Source of the DNA: Gemmataceae bacterium
Lineage (GTDB): Bacteria; Planctomycetota; Planctomycetia; Gemmatales; Gemmataceae
Assembly (NCBI GenBank): GCA_025055795.1
Contig: JANWVV010000028.1
Coordinates: forward strand, 1-57,531
Direction of reading: 5' to 3'
DNA: 57,531 nucleotides
The position numbers were made by a program, and so were the translations under genes. The notes under the pieces are model-generated. The model was not told where the DNA came from. It saw only the letters and a program-made list of their open reading frames with translations, and searched no databases. Each line of letters opens with the position of its first letter. The stretch's first letter is position 1. Below, in pieces: positions 1 through 9,476 of this stretch.

Positions 1-1573
1 TGGTCTAATGATTTGATTAGTGTTCCGGTCTAATGTAGCTGCTGAGGACATATTACCACTGTCGGTATGACAGGCAGAGCCAGTATCTTTGGGAAACGGC
101 GTGGTGCTGAGTGTTAGGGGCTCGACCCCGGAAGTCAACGAGTTGCCAGCCTAACAAGCTCGCTGAGCAGTTTTGAGGAGGCGAGTCAGAAAGGGGCTGA
201 CAAAACTGGCGAGCAATCATTTGTCCCAATCGACGGCTAAACGGACAACCGAGGCAGCCGGTGCTCGCGTGGGTGAGACGTGAGCGTGTATGCCACCTTT
301 GGCCACATCTTGTAAGTGGGGGTCGATCACTCAGAGTTGGCAGCATGCTTAATTGAATGCGGAGTTAATCAGCATGGGTTAGCTAGGTCCACATAAGAAG
401 AAAGTGGGCGATTCCCTGATCACCGTCGACGCGATCTTCAATGCCGACGACCATAGTTCATGTCACTCGTTGTTTTAAGCGAAGTTATGTTTTCCAAAAG
501 TATGGCGGGTCTTGATGGAGGAGAGGCTTGTGGAGGATTTGGTGCGAGCCAACATTTTGCAAGGGGAGGTCTACTTTGGACTTTTTCCATGCAGCTAGCA
601 TGTTAGTTTGTTGACAAATGGCCTCAGCACACAATGATTGCAAACTAGCCTGACCATTTTGTTAATAATGATATTACATGTTTCGATACTCTGATAGTCA
701 AGTGTTATACTCTAAGACTCTAGATTTATGTGATTTTCACTATACCAAATAATAGCCTTATTATTTATTATTACATACGATAAATTATCATATATCCGAC
801 AGATTAGCGCAGTATCTAGCCAACCGCTAAATGATCGGTTTTTGAGCACATGGATTTGCCTTGTAAAACGGTGGATCCTCATTTTACACAGATTGTTTGT
901 CCCTCTGCTACTACTGTTTGCAACTTGAATCATATAGGCAGTCTGACACGGTTACGACACGGTGCAAGTCTTAAGGGGGGGAGAACATCTCTGACTGTGT
1001 TAAGATTTTAATGGGTAGAACCAAAAATGAATCTTACTAATTACCTAAGCACTGAGTAGTATGTTAAAAATTAGATTAATACTTCTATGTAATGCGATAT
1101 AATTAATAATTATTATCATATTATGGAATGTTAAATATAAGTTTAATTTCTAAATATCCAGATAGTAACATCTTAGCAGAGAATTTTCTAGTAATTTGTC
1201 ATCTCGTTCCCAGTGTTGTTGACATGGACTTCTGCGCGGTGAGTAGCGGCATCAGAGTGATAAGTCTCAAGCATATCAGATTATCGTTGGTAGAATTGTT
1301 CGGACAGGAATAAGTCTAGGTAAGCTGATTTTATATTGAAAAATGAACACGGTGTGACGGTTACGCCATTCGACATACAATGATTTACTTGTTAACATGA
1401 GTGAGACTTTGTTGCAAGGAACGATTGCGTGCAGCACTACAGCTGGGTGTTGTCTTAGGGAAACTGATTGGCACGCTACAAAAAGATCCACACCTATTGG
1501 AGCTGAGCGGTAAACCGCGGTTCAAACAGAATCATTTCTACGACGACAGGACACGGTTTGAGGGGGGACAACC
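1..1573. other. long gap without a gene I can support
   Basis: The stretch has several AT-rich parts (roughly 600-1200) and short open frames on both strands (53-346 minus, 712-933 minus, 1128-1313 plus, 1276-1491 minus). None has a convincing ribosome binding site, a recognisable motif or planctomycete-like codon use. I see no tRNA, no transposase and no direct repeats flanking an element. It may hold decayed genes, because the next gene downstream is also broken. Confidence 0.5.
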
Positions 1574-2455
1574 ATGAAACTGAAGCTCGGCGCGTGGGTT
1601 GTTGCTGCTTGGTGCGGTCTTGTGGTGTGGGGCGTAGAAGGCCAACGGGCCCATGCGACAGAGTGGGGCCCAGGCGAACGCATGAGTCAAGCGGTGGGCC
1701 GCATCATGGCAGCTGTGCGCATACTAAGTGATATTAGCACTTATGGTTATGACGATGGAATTAGCTTTTTGGCATTTTTTTTAAAATATAGAGCAACTGT
1801 GTCTTTCGAACGCACTTTCAATCAGGGTAGCAAGTACGTTATCCTTGGCAGCGGTGACGAAAACGTCGAAGATCTCGACATCGAAATACTTGACTCGAAT
1901 GGCAGAACAGTCGCTTTGGACACAAAGGATGACGCCATGCCAATTGTCGAATTCAGCCCGCGACAGACGGGTGCGTACACCATTCGGTTGAATTTATTCA
2001 AAGCGAGTCGCAGCTCGTTTTGTGCGGCCGCTATTCTGCGAAAAGGGGGATTCGACGTTCCGATTCGCAATTTAGTAGTCGCGACAACACGCTTGATCGC
2101 TCTTTGTAACGTGATTGACAGATATACATCTGACCAAGTCACTTTCTTTGATGGTAATAATCAATGGGCCCTTTATGGAGCAGTCTTGCGACGAGGCGAA
2201 GATACCACTATCACGAATATTCATTTGGGGAATGGCAAACGGATCTTCTTAGCTGCGGCCGATGAAAACGCCCGCGATATCGACTTGTTTTGTCCTCGAC
2301 AAAGATGGAAAAGTTATAGCAGAAGATATTGATGATGATGCTACACCTTGGGTATCTATTATGGCTCGCGGTAATGTACCGACAGGATTGCGATTAAAAA
2401 CGTCACCGCACGAGGGCCCGCTTTAGTATTGGCAGCAATCCTACAGATTGAATGA
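1574..2455 (+). pseudogene. frameshifted secreted protein with a tandem repeat domain
   Basis: The product starts with a signal peptide (residues 1-29) behind a GAGGGGGG ribosome site. It then carries two copies of a domain with the pattern DEN-x2-D-[IL]-D, an xLDxxG turn, a DDAxP core and a closing AAIL strand; the general look is of a pre-peptidase (PPC-like) beta domain. Copy one is intact (about residues 93-158). In copy two the frame breaks in a T4 run at 2288-2291, so the straight reading stops at 2332. Skipping one T restores LFVLDKDGKVIAEDIDDDA. A second shift near the GGGCCC at 2412-2417 returns to the original frame, which reads PALVLAAILQIE and stops at 2453-2455. The two shifts compensate each other. 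The gene is either decaying or carries sequencing errors. Function unknown. Confidence 0.65.
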
Positions 2456-2593
2456 GGGGGATAACTACGGTATTATGTCTTGTTATTTAAGACATCATAT
2501 AAATAACTGAGTTGTGAAATGAAAATAACTGAGTCTTAGATGATCTGACTTTAGCCCCGGTACACCCAGAAGAGGACATTTTCTCAGCCTAAT

Positions 2594-2634
2594 GCTGCTG
2601 GCAAAGCACGGCCGATTCTGGCCGGTGTAGCAGC
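2594..2634. repeat. nested inverted repeat (RNA hairpin candidate)
   Basis: An outer arm GCTGCT at 2594-2599 pairs with AGCAGC at 2629-2634. An inner arm CACGGCC at 2607-2613 pairs with GGCC-g-GTG at 2620-2627, around a six-base loop. It lies 140 bases after the frameshifted gene. It has no T tract, so a simple intrinsic terminator is not obvious. Confidence 0.4.
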
Positions 2635-2941
2635 TATATTGTTGCTAGTGCGTTACTCCTAGCCATCGGGAAACCGATCCCATTCGTGTTTTTGACAAAA
2701 CAGCGGTTACAGTTCAAATGATCATATTAAAACCTTTATAAAACTCCACTGTTGCCTCACTTCCCGCGGGTCAGCTGTTGGCACCATCCAGCACTGCACT
2801 GGTACTAGCCCATCTTGTTGCCATCCTGTTACGTACCGTTGATCGGTATTAAGGAGTTCAGGAGTTGTTTGCGGAACGGAAAACGGGTCTTCAGGGTGGG
2901 CCAGGAAATACCCGCCGAAGGTCAGGAGGCTGCGATTGCGA

Positions 2942-2947
2942 TATAAT
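2942..2947 (+). promoter_or_regulatory. -10-like TATAAT before the 505-residue protein gene
   Basis: A perfect TATAAT lies 29 bases before the GTG start at 2977. Transcription would begin just ahead of the AAGGAGG ribosome site at 2961-2967. No clear -35 hexamer is visible 17 bases upstream, so this is only a candidate. Confidence 0.35.
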
Positions 2948-2976
2948 CAGTCGGGCGGTTAAGGAGGCTTGCAGCC

Positions 2977-4494
2977 GTGGCGAGTATATACCAGCCAACT
3001 AGTGATGAGTCCGTAAGCCATCGCCAATGTTCGGCAGGTGGCCTGGACTATGAAGGTGGGTGGACATGGGACATCCTCGTAAGAACCAGTCGACAGGTGA
3101 ATCAAGCAATTGTTGGGCAGCTAAAGGGAGGGTGGAGATGGGTCATCTTGGTGATGGCCGGAGTCGCTCTCAGCAGCGTGATTGCTGTCGGAGACGCTTG
3201 GTCGGAACAAGATGACCGGGTGGAGGAATCATTTGTCCTTCGGGAGCTACTGAGAGAGGGGGCGGGGTACCGTGTGGAAATAACCGTGCGGCTGCGTGGC
3301 CGGTTACAGCTTCCGCCAGAGGTTGGCGAGGAACGCCGCGAAATCCCCCTGCACGGTGAGGGACGACTGGTTTACGTTGAACGGTTGCTGACCCCTGGGG
3401 TCAAGGATGGGGAATACCGGAGCGTCCGTTGGTATGAGCAGGTGGAGTTGCGCCGGCAAGCAGGAGAGAACGTACAGGTGGCGACGCTGCGCCCGGAGGT
3501 TCGCCGACTAGTCTTGCTAGCACAGCAAGGAAAGCGGGCCCCGTTCTCCCCCGATGGCCCATTGACCTGGGCAGAACTCGATCTGATCCGAACCGATCCG
3601 TTCATCCCCTATCTAGTCAGCGGTCTGCTGCCAGGACAGCCGGTGAAGGTGCAGCAGACGTGGAAAGCCACACTGTCCGCTGTACGAGAACTGACGGATC
3701 TGGACGAGGTCGATGAAGGGGAGATACGTTTGCGCCTGGTAGGGCCTGTGGAGCTTCAGGGCCGTCGGTTGCTCCGTTTACAGCTCAGCGGGCAGGTACG
3801 CGGCCGTAATGCCGATGGCCAGCACGTCCATCAGCTGGAGGGCACCGTTTATCACGACCCAGCCTGGCCGGGCCTGACTTATATGTCTGTGCGAGGTAGC
3901 CACCAGTTGCTGGACGAAAAAGGGCAGCCCGCGGGTCGGATCGAAGGGGCGTTCACTCTGAGCCGGGGTCCGGTCCGCGACTGGCCCCCGCCACTGCAAG
4001 AAAGTGCCCTAGCCCGCCTGAAGCTTTGGCCGGATGCAGACAACACCCTATTGCTGTTCAGTGACGAACTGTTGGGGCTTCGCTTTTTGTATCCTCGGGG
4101 CTGGCGGGTAAGCATGGTTCGCGGTGGACAAGTTACCCTCGATCACGTCCGCGGAGCAGGTTTGCTATTAACCGTTGAGCCCGCCGGTAAAATGCCCACT
4201 CCCCAAGGGTATCTACAAGAGGTAGAGGCCTTCCTGCGGCAGCAACAGGCCCGTTGGCACACCCGGCAGGGTCCTCGCCAGGTGCAAACGGAACCGACGG
4301 AGGTAGTCCGCTTCGGCCTAACCGCAACGGTCGGCAACCGCCAGGAACAACTGGAGTACGCGATTATTCAGCAGAAAGGAGGAGGGGTAACAGTGGCGGC
4401 CCGCCTACCCCTCGACCAGGCCGAGGCCCTTCTGCCCGAAGTGGAACGAATCATCCGCAGCATACGCCTAACCCCGCCCAGGCCGAAGCGTTGA
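2977..4494 (+). CDS. membrane-anchored protein of unknown function
   Basis: 505 residues. The GTG start is chosen because a strong AAGGAGG site lies nine bases upstream (2961-2967). The first 48 residues are polar. Residues about 50-73 form one hydrophobic segment (WVILVMAGVALSSVIAV) ending at an AWS that could be a signal-peptidase site. The rest is a long, charged, extracytoplasmic region rich in Arg, Leu and Val with regular beta-like strands. Near residue 370 there is an FLYPRGWRV stretch, like the start of small PsbP/DUF1795-type domains, but I would not assign it on that alone. The unusually long N-terminal leader before the hydrophobic segment fits a type II membrane anchor as well as a late signal peptide. 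No neighbour suggests a role. Confidence 0.75.
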   Translation: MASIYQPTSDESVSHRQCSAGGLDYEGGWTWDILVRTSRQVNQAIVGQLKGGWRWVILVMAGVALSSVIAVGDAWSEQDDRVEESFVLRELLREGAGYRVEITVRLRGRLQLPPEVGEERREIPLHGEGRLVYVERLLTPGVKDGEYRSVRWYEQVELRRQAGENVQVATLRPEVRRLVLLAQQGKRAPFSPDGPLTWAELDLIRTDPFIPYLVSGLLPGQPVKVQQTWKATLSAVRELTDLDEVDEGEIRLRLVGPVELQGRRLLRLQLSGQVRGRNADGQHVHQLEGTVYHDPAWPGLTYMSVRGSHQLLDEKGQPAGRIEGAFTLSRGPVRDWPPPLQESALARLKLWPDADNTLLLFSDELLGLRFLYPRGWRVSMVRGGQVTLDHVRGAGLLLTVEPAGKMPTPQGYLQEVEAFLRQQQARWHTRQGPRQVQTEPTEVVRFGLTATVGNRQEQLEYAIIQQKGGGVTVAARLPLDQAEALLPEVERIIRSIRLTPPRPKR

Positions 4495-4972
4495 CCATGG
4501 GCACCGTTATTCCAGGAGGCACCCAATAGCTGCAATGGACTGGCGGGAAGCGTCTGCAAAGGTGACCGGCAAACAAAACACCGATACCCACGGGAAACGG
4601 AATTTCACCTTCATAGGCACTATTAACGGTCCTGAGAGTTACTTCCGTGCAAATGGAGTGAAATCCCTGGACGGGTGAGCCAGCAGGATTGTTTTTGTCA
4701 GCGGTGCCGTCATAGAAAGGGGGGGACAACGATCTCCCAGAAGCGGGAAGTATTCTTTGCTGATGGTCAATCGGTGTTTTTGGGGCGGCATTTCTGGAAG
4801 CCCAACAATACGAAGTAGAATGGTGCACTGGTCCGGACAAACAGCGTAATGGCATGGTGAGACCGAAAGGTCCGGCTCATTCCCCTGGAGGAAGGCGGGA
4901 GGTTGAACGATAAGTAAGACAAGTAAGTTTTTCCAGTATATCAGTGGCGGGGCCGGAGAAAGGGCAGCAGGC
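4495..4972. other. gap upstream of glgA
   Basis: A small open frame at 4535-4678 (48 codons, from ATG) lies behind an AGGAGG at 4514-4519, but the spacing of 15 bases is poor and the product is unlike anything I know. Otherwise I see nothing. Confidence 0.4.
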
Positions 4973-6475
4973 ATGCGTGTGGTGTTTGCGTCACCAGAGG
5001 TGGCAGGGTTTGCCAAGACAGGGGGGCTGGCCGATGTATCCGCGGCGTTACCGCGGGCCTTGGCCCAATTAGGGGTACAGGTGGCGGTGGTTATGCCGTA
5101 TTACAATGCGGTCCGTCGCAGCGGTCAGCCGGTAGAACGGACGTCGATCGTCCTGCCCGTGCCACTGGGAGACCGTGTGCTGGCGTGCCGGGTCTATCGC
5201 GCGTTGCTTCCCGGCACGCAGGTGCCCATCTACTTCGTGGAACATTCCCCGTTTTTTGAACGGGATGACCCAGGCTATGGGCGAGGGCTGTACCAGCAAA
5301 CCATGCTAGGAGGATATCGTGCCGATTACCCGGACAACGCCGAACGCTTCATTTTTTTCAGTCGGGCAGTGCTGGAACTGATCCCCCATCTGGACTTTGC
5401 TCCTCAACTGGTCCATGTGAACGACTGGCAGACCGCCTTGGTGCCAGTCATGCTGGCGGAACTGTACCGTTCTCGTCCGCCCTATACCTGCCTGCGGAGC
5501 TTGCTGACCATTCACAACCTCGCCTATCAGGGTATCTTCGGTCGGGATGTCCTTCCCCTGACTGGTCTGCCCGGCTGGCTGTTCAATCCATCGCAACTGG
5601 AGTACCACGGCTTTTTCAACTTCCTGAAGGCCGGTATCGTCTATGCAGATGCCATCAACACGGTTAGTCCCACCTATGCCCGGGAAATCCAGACCCCTGA
5701 ATACGGTTATGGCCTGGAAGGATTACTAACCAGTGTGCGGCACAAGCTTAGCGGCATCGTTAATGGGTGCGACTATGAGCAATGGGACCCTGCCCACGAT
5801 CCACACATTGCGGCCCCATATACGCTCGAAACTCTGGCAGAACGCAAGCCGTTGTGCAAGGCTGATCTGCAACGGCGTTTTGGTTTGCCTGTACGGCCGG
5901 ACGTTCCAGTTCTGGGCATGATCGCCCGGCTGGTGCATCAGAAAGGGATCGATCTGGTCCTCAGCGCTGCCCCCGGATTTTTGGATCTGAATTGTCAAAT
6001 GGTCTTTCTTGGGGAAGGTGACCGCGAATACCACGATCAGTTACAGGCCTTCCGGAATCGTCACGCGGAGCGTGTCGGTCTGTATCTGGGCTTCCACGAA
6101 GGGCTGGCCCACGTAATCGAAGCAGGAGCCGACCTGTTCCTGATGCCCAGCCGCTACGAACCATGCGGCCTGAATCAGCTTTACAGTTTGAAATACGGGA
6201 CACCGCCCGTGGTCCGCGTTACCGGTGGCCTGGCTGACACGGTAGTCAACGCCACCGAGGAGAACATCGCCGCGGGCACGGCCACCGGCTTCGCTTTCCA
6301 CGACTATACGGCTCACGCCCTGTACGAAACGGTCAAATGGGCCCTGACCCTTTATCGTCACCGTCCGCAGCATTTCCGCCAGATTCAGCTCACCGCCATG
6401 CGCCAGGACTGGAGCTGGAGCCGCAGTGCTCGCGAGTATCTAGCTTTGTACGAGCGGATCTGCCAGCAACGGTAG
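4973..6475 (+). CDS. glgA: glycogen synthase (ADP-glucose type)
   Basis: 500 residues, close to the usual length of bacterial GlgA. It transfers glucose from ADP-glucose to the growing alpha-1,4-glucan in the cytoplasm. The GT5 signature KTGGLADV is at residues 15-22, where Lys15 binds the ADP-glucose phosphate. The C-terminal Rossmann half carries PSRYEPCGLNQLYSLKYG and RVTGGLADTV, the donor-site motifs of the family. The HxNDWQ segment (VHVNDWQTALVP) is also typical. The ATG has a GGAGAAAGG ribosome site. The gene stands alone; no glgB, glgC or glgP is next to it. Confidence 0.95.
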   Translation: MRVVFASPEVAGFAKTGGLADVSAALPRALAQLGVQVAVVMPYYNAVRRSGQPVERTSIVLPVPLGDRVLACRVYRALLPGTQVPIYFVEHSPFFERDDPGYGRGLYQQTMLGGYRADYPDNAERFIFFSRAVLELIPHLDFAPQLVHVNDWQTALVPVMLAELYRSRPPYTCLRSLLTIHNLAYQGIFGRDVLPLTGLPGWLFNPSQLEYHGFFNFLKAGIVYADAINTVSPTYAREIQTPEYGYGLEGLLTSVRHKLSGIVNGCDYEQWDPAHDPHIAAPYTLETLAERKPLCKADLQRRFGLPVRPDVPVLGMIARLVHQKGIDLVLSAAPGFLDLNCQMVFLGEGDREYHDQLQAFRNRHAERVGLYLGFHEGLAHVIEAGADLFLMPSRYEPCGLNQLYSLKYGTPPVVRVTGGLADTVVNATEENIAAGTATGFAFHDYTAHALYETVKWALTLYRHRPQHFRQIQLTAMRQDWSWSRSAREYLALYERICQQR

Positions 6476-6511
6476 CACGCCGTCAGGGCCCGACGTGTCT
6501 CTGCCTGCTGT

Positions 6512-6526
6512 GTGCCGTCAGGGCAC
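6512..6526. terminator. short hairpin between convergent glgA and a DUF1559 gene
   Basis: GTGCC pairs with GGCAC around a GTCAG loop. It lies 37 bases after the glgA stop, between two convergent genes. There is no T tract. The core GCCGTCAGGGC also occurs as a direct copy at about 6479-6489. Confidence 0.3.
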
Positions 6527-6586
6527 GCGACCCAGGCCGCTGCCACAGGGAAGTGAAGCTTCTGGGTAAAGGGCCACCGGCACGGT

Positions 6587-7714
6587 TTACCAGTCGTTAC
6601 CGATGATTTCACCTCCGGCCCGAGTGGCAACGGCCATCCAGGTGGACGGGCTGATCGAATTGCTGACGAAGCGAACGCTGCCGTCACCCAGCAGCACGTT
6701 CACGCCGTTGGGATGGAAACTGCGGGCCGCTTTGCGACCAGGGTTGCTGTGGCGGATGCAGTCAGGAGTAGTGCTATTGGGAGGCAGGAGGTGGTTATAC
6801 AACCCTGTGGGCAGGGCCCCGTCGGCCCAGGTGGAATTACGGGTGGGCCGCCACGGACCTGCAGTGGCACAGGCAGTATCCGAATACGTATCGGCCGTGC
6901 CTAACATCCGGTACCAGGTCCGGTAGTCGGGCGGCGTGGCACCGCTGATGTCTGCTCCCCCGGGACCTAGCGACGATTCGGAAAAGGCCGCGGTATTGCT
7001 CAGTCCATCGGTAACGTCCGTCGGCTTGACCTTGGAGTTGGCGTAGAACAGGCCGTTACCGACCGTGGCATCCGGCACGTTGCCGGCACAAGCGACATAA
7101 TTGGCCGGCCCCCGTCCCTGGACTACAGGAACATTGGCCGGATCACTAGGGCAAAGGAAGGTAGGCACAATCGCGGCCACGGCCGCCCGATTCTGGGGAA
7201 AAACACTGTACGGCGGATTGGATAGCGGCCCACCAAACAGGGGTACCGTCAGATCCAAAGCGTTGTACACGTTGGTTTGTTCCAGAAAAGGGGTTAACTG
7301 GGCCAAAGCGGACCAACGGAAATGACCAGCTGGGACCGTTCCTCCCTCTCCCGGCCACTGCTGGATCAGGTAAGCGGCCGGAAAGCACTGCCGGGCACTC
7401 TCGTAGTTATGCAAGGCCAGACCGATCTGCTTGAGATTGTTCTGACATTTGATCCGCGCAGCAGCCTCGCGGACTTTTTGCACCGCCGGGAGCAACAGCC
7501 CGATCAGGATGGCGATGATCGCGATCACCACGAGCAGTTCTATGAGCGTGAAGCCACGGCCGAAGCCGGCTGGTGGCCCGTCGGTGTCACTACGCGTCGT
7601 GTTCTGCAGTGGGGCCACGCATGGCCCCATTATCCGCTGGCCGCCAGGGGCTGCCTGGTTCCGTGCATCCTTCCAGCCAGGACGGCGGACCTGAATCGCT
7701 GCACCCTTTGACAT
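6587..7714 (-). CDS. DUF1559 prepilin-like protein
   Basis: 375 residues. The start at 7714 is chosen because GGAGGT lies six bases before this ATG; the frame stays open upstream but without a site. After a polar leader of about 50 residues comes the type IV prepilin cleavage/methylation segment [13 protein letters not shown], the substrate pattern for prepilin peptidase (cut after Gly, methyl Phe). A conserved [11 protein letters not shown] helix follows. The C-terminus has the DGSVRFVSNSI motif that marks DUF1559, a family greatly expanded in planctomycetes and assigned to pilin-like surface or envelope structures. The leader is longer than usual for a prepilin (normally under 20 residues). 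A second member is at 38490-39677, and a prepilin peptidase is at 16628-17797. Confidence 0.9.
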   Translation of the reverse strand: MSKGAAIQVRRPGWKDARNQAAPGGQRIMGPCVAPLQNTTRSDTDGPPAGFGRGFTLIELLVVIAIIAILIGLLLPAVQKVREAAARIKCQNNLKQIGLALHNYESARQCFPAAYLIQQWPGEGGTVPAGHFRWSALAQLTPFLEQTNVYNALDLTVPLFGGPLSNPPYSVFPQNRAAVAAIVPTFLCPSDPANVPVVQGRGPANYVACAGNVPDATVGNGLFYANSKVKPTDVTDGLSNTAAFSESSLGPGGADISGATPPDYRTWYRMLGTADTYSDTACATAGPWRPTRNSTWADGALPTGLYNHLLPPNSTTPDCIRHSNPGRKAARSFHPNGVNVLLGDGSVRFVSNSISPSTWMAVATRAGGEIIGNDW

Positions 7715-8275
7715 AGCTATACCTCCGTGGTATGAAAAAACACAAAATTGTATTACTACGGCCAGCCAGCGCTGTCCAGTAACTCTTCTGTGTCGACGGG
7801 CCGCCCCCAGGCAAAGCGAACCACCAAGCTTAACTGCCCCAGCAGTTGCCTGTCTGGTCGCCACCGGCAGACAACCACCACATGCTTATAACAGAGGGCT
7901 TTATTCGCGATTGGCGAAACCCATCAATTTTGTGACAATTGGCAAAATAGGATCCATTCCGCATGCACTTGACGCATGAAGTAACAGAATGCACGTTCAC
8001 GGTACGTTTACTCGTTGCTCCGCAACCAAACGGGAACATCCATGTGAATTTGGTAACACTGAAGAGGCAGGTTAGTATCTCGGCACACTCCCGAGGTGCT
8101 GGGCCTTCCACCCCTGACGCGTACTCGGTCAGAAAACCATAACGTCGGGAAAACATCAAGGGATACGACTCAATTCCGGGACGGGACGTAAAGACCTTTT
8201 TCAAACGATAGTGGTGGAAAGACGGTGATAAGAGGGAAAATTACGGGTTAATGTCGAGGAGGAGGGGGTGACCTC
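7715..8275. other. divergent intergenic region, DUF1559 gene and nikR
   Basis: 561 bases separating two divergent genes; promoters for both must lie here. I do not see a NikR-type palindrome (GTATGA-N16-TCATAC) or clear -10/-35 pairs. The open frame at 7830-8204 on the minus strand does not look like a protein. Confidence 0.4.
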
Positions 8276-8887
8276 ATGTCTGAATTGGCGCGATTTTCGG
8301 TATCGTTGGAAGCGGATTTGTTGCAAGCGTTCGACCGTTACGTGCGTGCTGGGGCCTTCGCTACACGCAGTGAGGCCATCCGACAACTGCTGCACGAATC
8401 CCTGACCCGCCAGAGCTTCCTGACTGATCAGACGCCGGTTCTGGCCAGTCTGACGTTGGTGTATGAGCATCATCGGCCTCACCTGGTGGAAAAGCTTCTG
8501 GCCTTGCAGCACGAACATGCCGATCAGGTAATTGCCTCGTTGCACGTGCACATCGACCATGATCGCTGTCTGGAAGTACTAGTGCTCCGTGGTCGGGGCC
8601 AGCAGTTACAGCAACTGGCCGAGTCGTTACGCGGTCTGAAAGGGGTACACCGCGGTGAACTGACGCTGGCCGAAACGACCATCCCGACGACGGCCCTGAG
8701 GCTGGAGGGGGCTCCGGTGGCGTCTGGGGCTTCGTCTCCGGCGACCGCGACGGGGCAGCCCCCGGCTGCAAGTGCCCACACTCATCCCCCCACAACAGAG
8801 ACCAGTACTTCTACGGGCAGATCCGCTGCCCGGTCAGGCCCGCCTCGCCCCCACCGTTCCTCCCGTTCACCGTCGCGGCGTACCTAA
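8276..8887 (+). CDS. nikR: NikR-type nickel-responsive regulator with a long C-terminal tail
   Basis: 203 residues, against about 135 for typical NikR. Residues 1-48 form a ribbon-helix-helix DNA-binding domain (ARFSVSLEADLLQAFDRY, then RSEAIRQLL). Residues 54-140 are the ACT-like nickel-binding domain. Aligned with E. coli NikR, all four square-planar nickel ligands are present: His79, His90, His92 and Cys98, in HVHIDHDRCLEVLVLRG. Such proteins repress nickel uptake genes when nickel is plentiful. The remaining 62 residues are a low-complexity tail of Ala, Ser, Thr, Pro and Arg ending in an Arg/Ser-rich stretch. A strong GAGGAGGAGGGGG site precedes the ATG. No nickel transporter gene is adjacent. 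Confidence 0.88.
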   Translation: MSELARFSVSLEADLLQAFDRYVRAGAFATRSEAIRQLLHESLTRQSFLTDQTPVLASLTLVYEHHRPHLVEKLLALQHEHADQVIASLHVHIDHDRCLEVLVLRGRGQQLQQLAESLRGLKGVHRGELTLAETTIPTTALRLEGAPVASGASSPATATGQPPAASAHTHPPTTETSTSTGRSAARSGPPRPHRSSRSPSRRT

Positions 8888-9161
8888 ACATTCGCTTCGG
8901 CCAGCTTGAATTGGTCTAGTCGTTCTGCTCCACTGGTCCGCTCAATCACAACAAACGACCCTGCCAGGCAAGCGGTACGATGTAGTTCGATCCACCGCCG
9001 CCCTGGCCATCGTGTCAGGGGCGGCTACTAAAGATGAAGATTTGGTGCAGTAGGTTCGGTCAGTAGTGGAACTGGGTGGTGCAGGCCGCTGCTTCCGGGC
9101 AGATTGGCTGTCAGCGTGCCAGGCCGATGCAGATCGTTTTTAGAACCCAACGCAAAAAACA

Positions 9162-9476
9162 CTAGTTTTGGTGAAAACGCAGGCGGATGACCGGTTCGCG
9201 ACGCAAGGGATCCTGGAGGAAGCGGCGGTAGCAATCCAGGCACAGATCGAAGCGCATTTGGCGGCGTTCGGGAACGGAAGAGGGGGGAGTGACCAGCCCC
9301 GCTTCGACCTGCTGAAGAAAACGGGCCATTTCTTCAACCTGATCGTCCTGCAGGTCGTCTTCCGTCAGGACGTCCGAAAGGGTCTGGGCAGCGTAGGCCT
9401 CCAGCCGCACGACATACCGTGACGTGCCAGGCGGCGTCAGATTCTTGCCGCACCCATCACAGGTAAACTGCACCAT
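9162..9476 (-). CDS. small zinc-ribbon protein of unknown function
   Basis: 104 residues. The chosen start gives MVQFTCDGCGKNL; the frame is open further upstream to 9536, but the extra residues look unrelated. Two CxxC knuckles (Cys6/Cys9 and Cys79/Cys82, in DLCLDCYRRF) are placed like the halves of a zinc ribbon. Between them is a 65-residue insert rich in Asp, Glu and Leu (helical). The C-terminus is basic. Similar short CDxCGKxL proteins are common in planctomycetes, without assigned function. It stands alone between two gaps. Confidence 0.65.
   Translation of the reverse strand: MVQFTCDGCGKNLTPPGTSRYVVRLEAYAAQTLSDVLTEDDLQDDQVEEMARFLQQVEAGLVTPPSSVPERRQMRFDLCLDCYRRFLQDPLRREPVIRLRFHQN

Larger units (their letters stand above)
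2456..2976. other. intergenic gap with a hairpin and a promoter-like site
   Basis: Apart from the hairpin at 2594-2634 and the TATAAT at 2942-2947, I see nothing coding here. The middle part (2640-2760) is AT-rich. Confidence 0.5.

Noticed and set aside
53..346. 97-codon frame at the left end as a transposase remnant
   Set aside because: No catalytic motif, no terminal repeats and no similarity I can name.
4535..4678. 48-codon frame behind AGGAGG upstream of glgA
   Set aside because: The spacing of 15 bases is too large and the product resembles nothing.
7830..8204. 124-codon open frame on the minus strand between nikR and the DUF1559 gene
   Set aside because: Unusual residue mix (many Cys, Ser, Trp), no ribosome site, no motif; most likely by chance.
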